NCBI GenBank assembly: GCA_036971475.1
Contig: JBAIZL010000003.1
Coordinates: 50,055,842-50,119,841, forward strand
Length of the DNA stretch: 64,000 nucleotides
DNA from: Prosapia bicincta
Taxonomy: Eukaryota; Arthropoda; Insecta; Hemiptera; Cercopidae
Reading direction: 5' to 3'
A program made the position numbers and the translations under genes. Shown piece after piece: positions 30,077-40,249 of this stretch (position 1 is the first letter of the stretch; each line of letters begins with the position of its first letter). The notes under the pieces are model-generated. The model saw only the letters and a program-made list of their open reading frames with translations. It was not told the origin of the DNA and did not search any database.

Positions 30077-30258
30077 ATTGTTTTCTTAATCATAAGAATA
30101 AATTTTCTCAAATTCATACTATTAAGAAAAAATCTGATGGACTTCCTAGTATTGATCTACACTATAAACATATATTTATTTCGGTTCTTTATTCACAAAC
30201 TTGTGTTGATAGGCTTCATTAACATGCAGTTCTTAGGTAATAAATATTTCCGTACTTT

Positions 30259-30272
30259 ATTTATCCTCTCAG
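30259..30272 (+). promoter_or_regulatory. Predicted 3' splice site (acceptor)
   Basis: ATTTATCCTCTCAG is a pyrimidine-rich tract ending in AG, directly before the first codon of the frame that leads without a break into the zinc-binding module. It implies a lost or unrecognised 5' exon. Confidence 0.5.
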
Positions 30273-31810
30273 GCTTATTTTGGTATTCAGCTTGGTGACC
30301 AGGACGAGGTATGGGCATCGCATTATGTGTGCATGACTTGTAGTGCAAATATTAATCAGTGGATGAAATGTAAACGGAAATCATTACCCTTCGGTATTCC
30401 TATGGTGTGGCGCGAACCTCACGATCATGTAAGTGACTGTTACTTTTGTTTGACAAATATTCATGGCATAAATACTAAAAACAAACATTCAGTAAAATAT
30501 CCTAATTTGAAATCATTCATTCGACCAATTCCCCATAGTGTTCAAGTGCCAATTCCATCTCCTCCTCAGAATGTGGGTAGTACAGACTCCTCCGAATCTG
30601 AATCTGAGACATTGTCAAATCCTGATCCCACTTTTGAAACAGGTGAGTCTTCTCATTTGCCCGAACAGTTCACACAGAGTGAGCTCAACGATTTAGTCAG
30701 AGACTTAAACCTCTGCAAAATTACTGCACAACTTTTAGGATCACGATTAAAAGGAAAGAATTTACTATCCACCGGCACAACATTTTCATGGTTCAGGCAT
30801 AGACAGAGGGAATTCATACCTTTCTTTGCTAATACAGATAAACTTGTATACTGCAAAAATGTAGAAGGTCTTTTTATGGCACTTGGTGTTCAATATAATT
30901 CTGCTGATTGGAGATTTTTTGTAGATAGTTGATTGAGAAGTCTTATAGGAGTATTGCTTCATAATAGAAATTTACTCCCCTCATTGTCTCTTGTATACTC
31001 TGTTGATTTAAAAGAAGCTTATAATAACCTTAAACTGATGCTAGATAAAATTGAGTATCGTAGGCATTCCTGGACAGTGTGTGGGGATTTTAAAGTACTG
31101 CGATACTTCTAGGCCAACAATCCGGTTTCACTACGTATCCCTGTTTTCTCTGTGAGTGGGATAGCAGAGCACAATCTGAGCACTGGGAAAGATAAAATTG
31201 GCCCCTAAGAAGGAATCTTGTACCTGGAGAAAAAAATGAACTGTCTGAACCCCGAATTTGTAGAAAGAATGTTCTGTTGCCCCCTCTTCATATAAAACTT
31301 GGACTTATGAAGCAATTCGTGACAAGCTTAAGTAATGAAAGCAATATCCATTTGTACCATCAAACAAAATTTCCAAATAAAAGTGACGCAAAACTGAAAG
31401 CTGGTGTTTTTGATGGACCACAAATTCGAGAACTCATGAGAGACCGTGCTTTCACTTTCTCGATGAATGAACTCGAAGCTTCTTCATGGTTGGCGTTTAA
31501 CAGGGTAACCGAAAACTTTCTTGGGAACAATAAAGCTGAAAATTATAGGGAAATTGTTGAGAAATGTTTAGAACATTTCAAACCCTTGGGCTGTAAAATG
31601 AGTGTGAAAGTACATTTTCTATATAGCCATATCGACTATTTCTCAGAAAATCTGGGTGCGGTGAGTGAGAAATAGATTGAAAGATTCCACTAGGACATTA
31701 AAACCATGCAAACAAGATACCAGGGGAATTGGAATGAAACAATGATGGCAGATTACTGCTGGTGCCTAAAGGGAAATCCCCCCGGGCAAAAGATCCCAAC
31801 TGTGATGTAA
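30273..31810 (+). pseudogene. Decayed transposase-like gene (arthropod multicopy family)
   Basis: A plausible 3' splice site (pyrimidine-rich TTTATCCTCTCAG ending at 30272) opens a frame that runs through 30327-30929. CxxC pairs at VCMTC and DCYFC form a probable zinc-binding module; GIPMVWREP lies between them, and a Ser/Pro-rich linker follows. TGA at 30930-30932 interrupts the frame, but recognisable coding continues in the same frame to about 31100. A frameshift near 31098-31105 moves it to the frame containing PCFLCEWDSR and, after TAA at 31193-31195, the block LPPLHIKLGLMK. TAG stops at 31673-31675 and 31691-31693 precede a final TAA at 31808-31810. At least four stops and one frameshift make it a pseudogene. 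I recognise the family as a multicopy uncharacterised arthropod protein. The placement between CACTG inverted repeats suggests it is the element's transposase, and the GDxK...CxxC region distantly recalls the tnp2 class. That functional reading is inference. An upstream exon is expected, since there is no ATG at the start, but I could not locate one. Confidence 0.8.
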
Positions 31811-31815
31811 ACACT

Positions 31816-31823
31816 AGGTAAGT
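31816..31823 (+). promoter_or_regulatory. Possible 5' splice site (donor) after the pseudogene
   Basis: AGGTAAGT is a full-consensus donor 6 bases after the last stop codon. It may be the relic of an exon end in the intact parent gene. It is weak evidence on its own, as such 8-mers occur by chance. Confidence 0.3.
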
Positions 31824-32047
31824 TTTTTAAATTGTCACTTATAATTACATTGAATTTTAACATCCTTGTTTATTTATAAAATATATTCCGGTAAACAAAT
31901 AAACATATATAGAGGTTTAAATTCATTATAGATACCCATATGTGCAGTAATTGTGTAAATTATTATTATACTATTTATTAGGAATATACTGTGGTTGAAT
32001 TTAATAATAAATACACAAAAACCTCTTAACCACAAACTTTCTTTAAT

Positions 32048-32097
32048 TTACCCTAATGTACATTTCAGTTACAAAGTAACCATCCTCAGAGGGATAA
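32048..32097 (-). ncRNA. Hammerhead ribozyme-like fold, left arm (mirror copy)
   Basis: Exact reverse-complement copy of the motif at 32127-32176, because it lies in the other arm of the perfect palindrome. A transcript crossing the whole palindrome would form one long hairpin instead of two ribozymes, so the two outcomes compete. Confidence 0.42.
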
Positions 32098-32126
32098 CAT
32101 ACAAAGACTTAGTCAGTCTTTGTATG

Positions 32127-32176
32127 TTATCCCTCTGAGGATGGTTACTTTGTAACTGAAATGTACATTAGGGTAA
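32127..32176 (+). ncRNA. Hammerhead ribozyme-like fold, right arm
   Basis: The right arm contains the invariant core pieces in order: CTGAGGA at 32135-32141 (CUGANGA, position 7 free) and GAA at 32158-32160. Around them, helix I pairs CCCT (32131-32134) with AGGG (32170-32173). Helix II pairs GGTTAC (32143-32148) with GTAACT (32152-32157) across a TTT loop. A minimal helix III pairs ATGT (32161-32164) with ACAT (32165-32168), leaving T32169 as the cleavage nucleotide. Helix III has no loop, so activity would need a dimer, as reported for minimal hammerheads of Penelope-like elements. U32142 bulges at the helix II junction, where a G-C pair is usual, so this copy may be inactive. Confidence 0.45.
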
Positions 32177-32255
32177 ATTAAAGAAAGTTTGTGGTTAAGA
32201 GGTTTTTGTGTATTTATTATTATTATTATACATTTTTTTAAATTACGAAAAAACC

Positions 32256-32357
32256 TGACGTGATAGAAAAAAACTAAAAACAGATCTGAATTCAGGGCAT
32301 CGCAATTGACTAAAATCAGATGTTTTTATCTTGAAGCAAATGTGATGCATACCAGTG
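32256..32357 (-). repeat. Right terminal inverted repeat of the CACTG element
   Basis: Reverse-complement partner of 29964-30076. It is about ten bases shorter because of indels just inside the outer 13 identical bases. Confidence 0.88.
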
Positions 32358-32868
32358 TTATCTTTCTTATAGAATCGTTATAATCTATTTATAAGAAATA
32401 TTATAAAAACACAAAACCCACAACAGGATATAGTTCTCTATACATAGGTACATGTTTCGGTAAAACTACAAGTTTTCTTCTTTTTGTGATTTTAGCAGGA
32501 CAAAGGTACTTGTGAAATTTAGATATTTTTTCTATATGGTTATTGCAAAATATTTGCCCTAATAGAAAACAACAAAGGGAACTCTCTAACTGCCCCAATT
32601 ATTATAAACTAATTACACTTGACAACAAACTTTTAATTTAAAACCTTTAGAAAAATACGAAAATACAGCTACATTCATCACAACTCTAATACGGTAAGAA
32701 ATGATAAAATAAACGCATTTGTTGAATAAACACAGCTGAAGACCCAATTCCCTTGTAGTCGAAAGTCTCGTAGCGATAAGAATTTGTTACTCTAGTTGGC
32801 CCGACTTTCTTCCTTTAGTTTGTTTACTCTAGACATTACATAAAGTGAATGTGGCAACACAGCTTGGT

Positions 32869-34476
32869 TGTATTTTAAGTTAGCAGTTCAATTTATTGTC
32901 TTATGATCATAATTTAAAATCCAATCTGTAAAAAAAGGTTTAATATATCGAAATATGTTACGTTCGAGAAACTGTAGTATATAAACATTAATTAATTCTA
33001 TGAAGCCAACAAAAATTTGGTTCGGAATCAATTAATCGGAAGTGCATGTTGAAAAGCAACATTTTTTAATTGCCATTAAACAAATTCTGGTTAAAAACCA
33101 TTTTGAACAAGATAACAATTTACGAGTATTACATTTTCTCCAATTCAGTTACACTTAAAAAAAGTTCAACGAAAAACATTCCTTTCTCAAGAAGTATGAT
33201 TTATTTTAACCTTTCTTGTTCGTCCTACTAGGGGTGTTATACCTGATATAAAAATGAATGTTTGTATGTATGTATGTATGTATGACCCTTATGAGTTAAT
33301 AAAATAGTCTACTAATCCGATCGCCATGAAATTTTGGGAATTGTTGAGTACTTTCTTGGGAAGGGTCCTGAGATAAGTAAGTCTTAGGGGCGTAGCCCAC
33401 GGGTGTGACACTTGACCCCCCAAAACCAATTAATTTCAGCAGAAAAATAATAACCTATAAAACGGTTAGGATTTTAACAAAACAGCTTCCCAACGAGATA
33501 ACATATACAATTTTTATTTACCAAAACAGCAATGCCATAATAGGCTACATCGTTGAATTCATTTTAAATTTTGGTTACTAAGCAACACCCAACGAATTAA
33601 AATTATTTGTACTTTGATTGTTAGAATACAGTAAAACCGTCACTCTTTTAAACGTCAGTTCCTGTAATCGTCACCCAATTGACCCGACAGTCAGTACCCT
33701 GAACCAAATACCGTCGGGCCTCTTAACGCTTTATGTTTATTCGTACTACTCAGCTGGTGTTGCTACTTTTGGAAAAATGAATGCACAGTATTAAACAACA
33801 AGCTTCACACTACTTACAGATGTAATTGCGATGGTTTTTGTTTGATAGATAAACGCCGACAGCACTAAAAACATGATGTTATTCTAGGAGCTTTTTGTCC
33901 GTAGTTACGGGCCGACACACATCTTTGTTATTCCGTATTATATTGATTTTCACTACTGTTTTCAAAATTTCACAAAACCTAAAAAGTAAGTCGGAAATAT
34001 TGACTAAGTATTTAGTTGTAAAATAATCCTTAAAAACGGACTTTGTGAAAGTTAAGTACAAACATTGATACACTTAGATAAACTCATCCTTACTAGGAAG
34101 TAAATTATAACGTAAATTCCTTAACAAGTAAATTATTTGGTTTTAAAACTTTTACTTGATATTATTCTTGGATAGTATTTATTGGACCTGAAGCATTCAT
34201 TATCAGAGAGAGAATATATTACACTTTAGTTCTATATACAAAATATTTATAACCTCACAAGTGACATGATAAAATCAATTACATGTGACTCGTTTACGTG
34301 TCTTAGTGATAGGCGCCAAAACACTTTTATCGCCAGTCAGCTTATAATGTGGGTAACCGGAACATTGAATTTACAATTATAATTCGTGTATTTGTATTTT
34401 GATTTAGTTCTTTATATATAGGCCTACGAGTATATATATTTAATAATTTATTTTAAAGAAGATTGTTTTGAAATCT
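32869..34476. other. Spacer without recognised genes
   Basis: AT-rich sequence between duplication copy 1 and the minisatellite. I see one short TATG microsatellite and a following stretch that resembles dispersed arthropod repeats (see separate entry). At about 34440-34480 there is a short match to the interior of both duplication copies (TTTAATAATTT...GAAGAT...TTTTGAAATCTAAG). No coding region is supported. Confidence 0.6.
33237..33520 (+). mobile_element. Possible fragment of a dispersed repeat (TATG-bearing)
   Basis: TTATACCTGATATAAAAATG is followed by (TATG)5 at 33264-33284, then ACTAATCCGATCGCCATGAA and a GGGGCGTAGCCCACGGGTGTG segment. This order of motifs is typical of dispersed non-autonomous elements, often Helitrons, in arthropod genomes. 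I cannot define the ends, and the class is a guess from motif style. Confidence 0.3.
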
Positions 34477-37440
34477 AAGTTTGAGAAGCTCTATTGCTAC
34501 AATTCGATAAGTTCTCAGAGTGCAGTCCAAGGAATTCTCAGGCTACAGTTCGAGGAATAATCAGGCAACAGTTGAAGGAATTCTCAGGCAACAGTTTGGG
34601 AGTTCTATGGCTAAAATTCCATAAGTTCTTAGAGTACAGTCCAAGGATATCTCAGGCTACAGTTCGAGGAGTTCTCAGGCAACAGTTGAAGGAATTCTCA
34701 GGCAACAGTTTGGGAGTTCTATGGCTAAAATTCCATGAGTTCTTAGAGTACAGTCCAAGGATATCTCAGGCTACAGTTCGAGGAGTTCTCAGGCAACAGT
34801 TGAAGGAATTCTCAGGCAACAGTTTGGGAGTTCTATGGCTAAAATTCCATGAGTTCTCAGAGCACAGTCCAAGGATATCTCAGGCTACAGTTCGAGGAGT
34901 TCTCAGGCAACAGTTGAAGGAATTCTCAGGCAACAGTTTAGGAGTTCTATGGCTAAAATTCCATAAGTTCTTAGAGTACAGTCCAAGGATATCTCAGGCT
35001 ACAGTTCGAGGAGTTCTCAGGCAACAGTTGAAGGAATTCTCAGGCAACAGTTTGGGAGTTCTATGGCTAAAATTCCATAAGTTCTCAGGGTGCAGTCCAA
35101 GGAATTCTCATGCTACAGTTCGAGGAGTTCTCAGGCAACAGTTGAAGGAATTCTCAGGCAACAGTTTAGGAGTTCTATGGCTAAAATTCCATAAGTTCTT
35201 AGAGTACAGTCCAAGGATATCTCAGGCTACAGTTCGAGGAGTTCTCAGGCAACAGTTGAAGGAATTCTCAGGCAACAGTTTGGGAGTTCTATGGCTAAAA
35301 TTCCATGAGTTCTTAGAGCACAGTCCAAGGATATCTCAGGCTACAGTTCGAGGAGTTCTCAGGCAACAGTTGAAGGAATTCTCAGGCAACAGTTTAGGAG
35401 TTCTATGGCTAAAATTCCATAAGTTCTTAGAGTACAGTCCAAGGATATCTCAGGCTACAGTTCGAGGAGTTCTCAGGCAACAGTTGAAGGAATTCTCAGG
35501 CAACAGTTTAGGAGTTCTATGGCTAAAATTCCATAAGTTCTCAGAGCACAGTCCAAGGATATCTCAGGCTACAGTTCGAGGAGTTCTCAGGCAACAGTTG
35601 AAGGAATTCTCAGGCAACAGTTTGGGATTTCTATGGCTAAAATTCCATAAGTTCTTAGAGTACAGTCCAAGGATATCTCAGGCTACAGTTCGAGGAGTTC
35701 TCAGGCAACAGTTGAAGGAATTCTCAGGCAACAGTTCGAGGAGTTCTCAGGCAACAGTTGAAGGAATTCTCAGGCAACAGTTTGGGAGTTCTATGGCTAA
35801 AATTCCATAAGTTCTTAGAGTACAGTCCAAGGATATCTCAGGCTACAGTTCGAGGAGTTCTCAGGCAACAGTTGAAGGAATTCTCAGGCTACAGTTCGAG
35901 GAGTTCTCAGGCAACAGTTGAAGGAATTCTCAGGCAACAGTTTAGGAGTTCTATGGCTAAAATTCCATAAGTTCTTAGAGTACAGTCCAAGGATATCTCA
36001 GGCTACAGTTCGAGGAGTTCTCAGGCAACAGTTGAAGGAATTCTCAGGCAACAGTTTAGGAGTTCTATGGCTAAAATTCCATAAGTTCTCAGAGCACAGT
36101 CCAAGGATATCTCAGGCTACAGTTCGAGGAGTTCTCAGGCAACAGTTGAAGGAATTCTCAGGCAACAGTTTGGGAGTTCTATGGCTAAAATTCCATAAGT
36201 TCTTAGAGTACAGTCCAAGGATATCTCAGGCTACAGTTCGAGGAGTTCTCAGGCAACAGTTGAAGGAATTCTCAGGCTACAGTTCGAGGAGTTCTCAGGC
36301 AACAGTTGAAGGAATTCTCAGGCAACAGTTTAGGAGTTCTATGGCTAAAATTCCATAAGTTCTCAGGGTGCAGTCCAAGGAATTCTCAGGCTACAGTTCG
36401 AGGAGTTCTCAGGCAACAGTTGAAGGAATTCTCAGGCAACAGTTTAGGAGTTCTATGGCTAAAATTCCATAAGTTCTCAGAGCACAGTCCAAGGATATCT
36501 CAGGCTACAGTTCGAGGAGTTCTCAGGCAACAGTTGAAGGAATTCTCAGGCAACAGTTTGGGAGTTCTATGGCTAAAATTCCATAAGTTCTTAGAGTACA
36601 GTCCAAGGATATCTCAGGCTACAGTTCGAGGAGTTCTCAGGCAACAGTTGAAGGAATTCTCAGGCAACAGTTCGAGGAGTTCTCAGGCAACAGTTGAAGG
36701 AATTCTCAGGCAACAGTTCGAGGAGTTCTCAGGCAACAGTCCAAGGATATCTCAGGCTACAGTTCAAGGAGTTGAATGACTACTCTTCAAGATGTTCTCT
36801 AGCTACAGTTTGAGGAGCTCTCAGGCTACAGTTCGAGGAGTTCTCAGACAACAGTTGGAGGAGTTCTTAGGCAACAGTAGGAGAAGTTCTCCAGCTTCAG
36901 TTTGAGAAGTTCTCAGGTTACAGTCCGAGGAATTCTCATTCTACAGTTCCAGCAGTTTCCTGCATAGACTTTGAACAGATTTCTGGCTACAGTTCAAGCA
37001 GTTATTTGCTATAGTTCCAGCGGTTCTCTGTCTAAAGTTCGAGCAAATCTCTGGCTTTAGTTAAAACAGTTCTTTGCCTGCAGATTAAGCACGTCCCTGC
37101 CTAGAGTTTAAACTGATTCCTGGCTATAGTTCGAACAGTTATTTGCTATAGTTCCAGCGGTTCTCTGTCTACAGTTAGACCTAATCTCTGGCTATAGTTA
37201 AAACAGTTCTCTGCTTACAGTTCCAGCAGTTTCCTGCCTAACGTTTGGACAGATATGTGGCTATAGCTCGAGCAGTTCTCTGGCTACAGTTCAAGCAAAT
37301 CTCTGGCTATTATTAAAACAGTTCTCTGCCTACATTTCCAGCAGTTCAATACCTACCAGCACTTCCCTGACTAGAGTTAAAGAGGATCTTTGCTTAAAGC
37401 TAAAGCGGCAACAGTTAACAGCACTCTAACTTTGTATGAA
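34477..37440. repeat. 23-bp minisatellite with 114-bp higher-order unit
   Basis: The monomer is ~23 bp with the skeleton TTCTCAGGCAACAGTT plus a variable tail. Five variants in fixed order make a 114-bp unit, repeated with little change from about 34500 to 36776; monomer-level deletions shorten some units (about 35720-35760, 35880-35920, 36270-36310, 36660-36730). From 36777 to 37440 the monomers decay into older variants (TTCTCTGCCTACAGTTCCAG type) that match 25719-26032. Because 114 is 38 codons, frames stay open for long distances: 34494-35810 reads as 438 residues of a 38-residue period. That frame starts at TTG and has no methionine until its last residues, so I do not call it a gene. 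Confidence 0.95.
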
Positions 37441-40227
37441 CACCATTTTGAAATCTCCGAGATTTTTCAGAACAAATTTTCTAAAACGTTTTTAAAAACA
37501 AGTTGTGAACAGACTAAAATTTGAATTTGATGCGTTTATCAGCTTTATAGAAATTAAAACTTTTTTAATAGACCCAGACAGACATATGGAAGACTAAACA
37601 AGTAGGCTATATTAGAGTAATTCAAGGACACTCTGTACAGTATTTCCCATACGTAGTAGTGTTACAATGTTTATATTTTTGATATATTAATGACTTTGCA
37701 TCGTTAATATTATCATCGTCTGATGTATTACATAATAGCCATGTAATCAGGAAAATAAACCTCCCCGCGAAGGAAAGTGTTACGAAATAAACAGCAATGT
37801 CGTGTGTATGCAACTATGGGGTGCTAATATCCTTCTTAAATATGCAAGAATATATAAACGTAATAGATTTACGATATAGATAAATTATTTTATATTTTCA
37901 ATAATATAAACTTAGCAAGAATTGACTTTCTTAGACTTTAAAAAAAATATCTTAATGAATCTACGACGTTTCGAATACAGTGACAGATTTCGTACCCCTG
38001 TCAAGATTAAAAATAACACAAAAATATAATTATTTAATAATTTAAAAAATAATATATTTAATAATTTCTTCTAAAGAAGATAGTTTTGAAATCTAAGTGT
38101 ACAAAAGAATTAAATAGAAAAGTACATTCGTTTTTTAGAGATTGTATTTACTTTAATTGAAAAATACTCCATACTTGCTTACAGCTGCTACCAATGGAAA
38201 ACTCTGTTTAAAGGTTAAAATAAAAATAACTTTAGTCATTAATAAACAAAAACCATGCTGTGATTACTAAATTTGTAAACAACGTATATATTTAAAGGAA
38301 CTCTAGTTATTTCTAATTTTAAAAAACCTGCTCAACAAAACGTTTATGAAAAGAATTTCTATCCAATTACCTACTTTTAGTCTTAGTAAAAACATGCATG
38401 TTATTTCAAACATTTTATTAGAATTAAAACCTATAACTTGCAACCTATAAGGCCTATAACTTGCAATTGTAAGGGAAGAGTTCTACTAGGGAAGTTGCCA
38501 TTAAGAATACAGGCCTAACCTAATTATTTGTAAACCAATATTGCAAGTAAAGGCAAAAACACACGAATGTAAAACTCAATATGCGTTTAGATTATAACGT
38601 TAGCTATAATACTGTTTAGCAGTTTAGGTTTACGTGAATAATTAATAGCTTTTGCCATTACTAAATAAAAACCATGTTGAGAATACGAGAACTTTACATT
38701 ACGTTTTTAAGAACCTATAATTACCTTAGATTCTACTAACTATAAATTAAACTACTTATGTAGTAATTTAGGCGAATAACAAAATATAAACTTTACATAC
38801 TTGACTATCGACATTTCTGAATGATTCCAAGTTATATTACAACAAACATACATTTCACACACGTTCAGTTATTTACAATTATTTGTGAGTCGGAAAGATA
38901 ACCTTAAACTAACATAACAAAAACAGCTGATTCATTGTTGGGCAGATTAACGTTTAGAATAGGAATAGAGCAATCTGTTTGGCTGTGGGAGGACGACGCA
39001 ACGTCGGTCGGTTAGATGACAACAGAAAGAAATTGCGATGCCGAAGAATTGGTGATTCTTATGGAATATAAATATATTACTTTGCTTTTAATTGAAAATC
39101 ATACACATCTGTATTAAAATGAATAAAAACTTAATTCTGATATCCTTTTTCCCGAATTACAAAGAATTCAAAGTCCTTTTAAAAATGTCTTTGTAAAATA
39201 TTACTACTACTATGAGCATTTACAAAATATTATTTAAAACAAGCTTTATAGAAACAACACGAACAACACTATAGGCTGAATAATTGCACATAATACAAAT
39301 AAAATCAGTAAACTCGCAACATTCAAGGATAAAACTCTTAGCGAGGATCGCCTGAGGGCCACAATCTGTCAAATTCGGGCTCACCCTTCTCTTTACACGT
39401 GCATTTGGGGGGGGGGGTTCGTGTTGTTATAATTTTTAATTTTTGTGAGGTTTTGAAATCATCCGCAATATTTTGACACCATCCACTTTGGTTTAATTAG
39501 AATGTCTAAAAGCCCCAATAGTTTATACTGGGTGTAGTAACAAATGAAGCGTGTTGGTTCAAAACTCGGGGTAATTTAACCTAAACTCACTTCCACTGAA
39601 GATGTTTATAAATAGATCACAGATTCGACTCGCTTGTTTAGAGGAATTAAGCAGTTTAAAGTTGTATAAAGGTAAATAGACAGGTAGCAACATACTTTAA
39701 AGCCTTGTCGACTCATCCCATGGAGTCCCGAGGGAAGATGGTGTGTTATCGTAGGTCTAGTGTCCACCCCCATTATCTGCCGGGATCTTGCGCTGGTTCT
39801 GTAAAATATACAAGTAATATTATATTATTCATCATTATATTACCGATTGTGGCATGTGCGAAAGTCATGGAAGTTAGTAACATGACAAAGGCCTTCATGA
39901 TAGTTAGTGTGTACCTTGTTATGTGAAGCTTAGAACTATTTACTCTTGGAATAATTATTCAGTACAATTTGTGCCGAGTTTCTATAAAATGATTCCGCAA
40001 ACGGAATTAAATACGAGTATACATACTTCTAGGTTCTAGCTAATTAGGATTGTCCTCCATCCTAGCCTTAACTCCCTTGAGAAAAAATTAGAGTCGAATA
40101 TACTAATAAATATTTACAAGTTAATAAGAAGGTAATTTAACATGTTTTAAGGAGAGGAGATTTCCGACAGCTACATGGAGAAGGACTCGAATCATAAGGT
40201 AAATGCTGCAAGTGTTTATGAAACAGT

Positions 40228-40249
40228 TAGTGGGATAAAGGAAGTCACT
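40228..40249 (+). repeat. Left 22-bp TIR
   Basis: Exact reverse complement of 41745-41766. Confidence 0.9.

Larger units (their letters stand above)
32002..32222. repeat. Perfect 221-bp palindrome (108-bp arms, 5-base spacer)
   Basis: Arms 32002-32109 and 32115-32222 are exact reverse complements, read base by base, around the spacer TAGTC. It lies inside the CACTG transposon just before its right inverted repeat. An 11- to 13-base direct repeat (core TATTATTATAC at 31961-31971 and 32221-32231) brackets it and could be a target-site duplication, although the sequence is AT-rich. No mismatch in 108 bases means either recent formation, recent homogenisation, or a fold-back sequencing artefact. 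Confidence 0.97.
29964..32357 (+). mobile_element. EnSpm/CACTA-like DNA transposon, CACTG ends, TTA target duplication
   Basis: The element is 2394 bp long and starts CACTGGTATGCAT and ends ATGCATACCAGTG. Long diverged inverted repeats of about 100-113 bp form both ends. TTA occurs immediately outside each end (29961-29963 and 32358-32360). The second copy of the segmental duplication shows the empty site, with a single TTA at 41811-41813 between the same flanks. CACTR termini with a 3-bp target duplication are the established signature of the EnSpm/CACTA superfamily; Chapaev has similar ends but 4-bp duplications, which do not fit here. Inside lie a decayed transposase-like gene on the plus strand and a nested palindrome. 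The element is dead, since its only gene is broken. Confidence 0.8.
26033..32868. repeat. Segmental duplication, copy 1 (unique-type sequence plus nested insertions)
   Basis: From GAAATTAAAAC at 26033 the sequence runs collinear with 37550 onwards, and it ends near 32868 (GTGGCAACACAGC against GTGGCAACATAGC at about 42310). By eye the copies are highly similar, with scattered substitutions and small indels. Relative to copy 2, this copy has about 1.1 kb extra at ~28781-29888 and a 2394-bp transposon at 29964-32357. It lacks the 1539-bp element found in copy 2. Between 26033 and 28780 I see no gene, tRNA or recognisable repeat other than this duplication. A 63-codon minus-strand frame at 26105-26296 is shared with copy 2, but I could not identify it. 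Confidence 0.9.

Noticed and set aside
34494..36779. Large repetitive protein gene (438, 146 and 157 residue frames)
   Set aside because: No ATG start or internal methionine until the end, and the open frame follows from a 114-bp period. Kept as a minisatellite.
39705..39926. 73-residue plus-strand frame in duplication copy 2
   Set aside because: The copy-1 counterpart near 28340-28560 is frameshifted by extra bases (GTTGTG against ATTA), and no known domain is seen.
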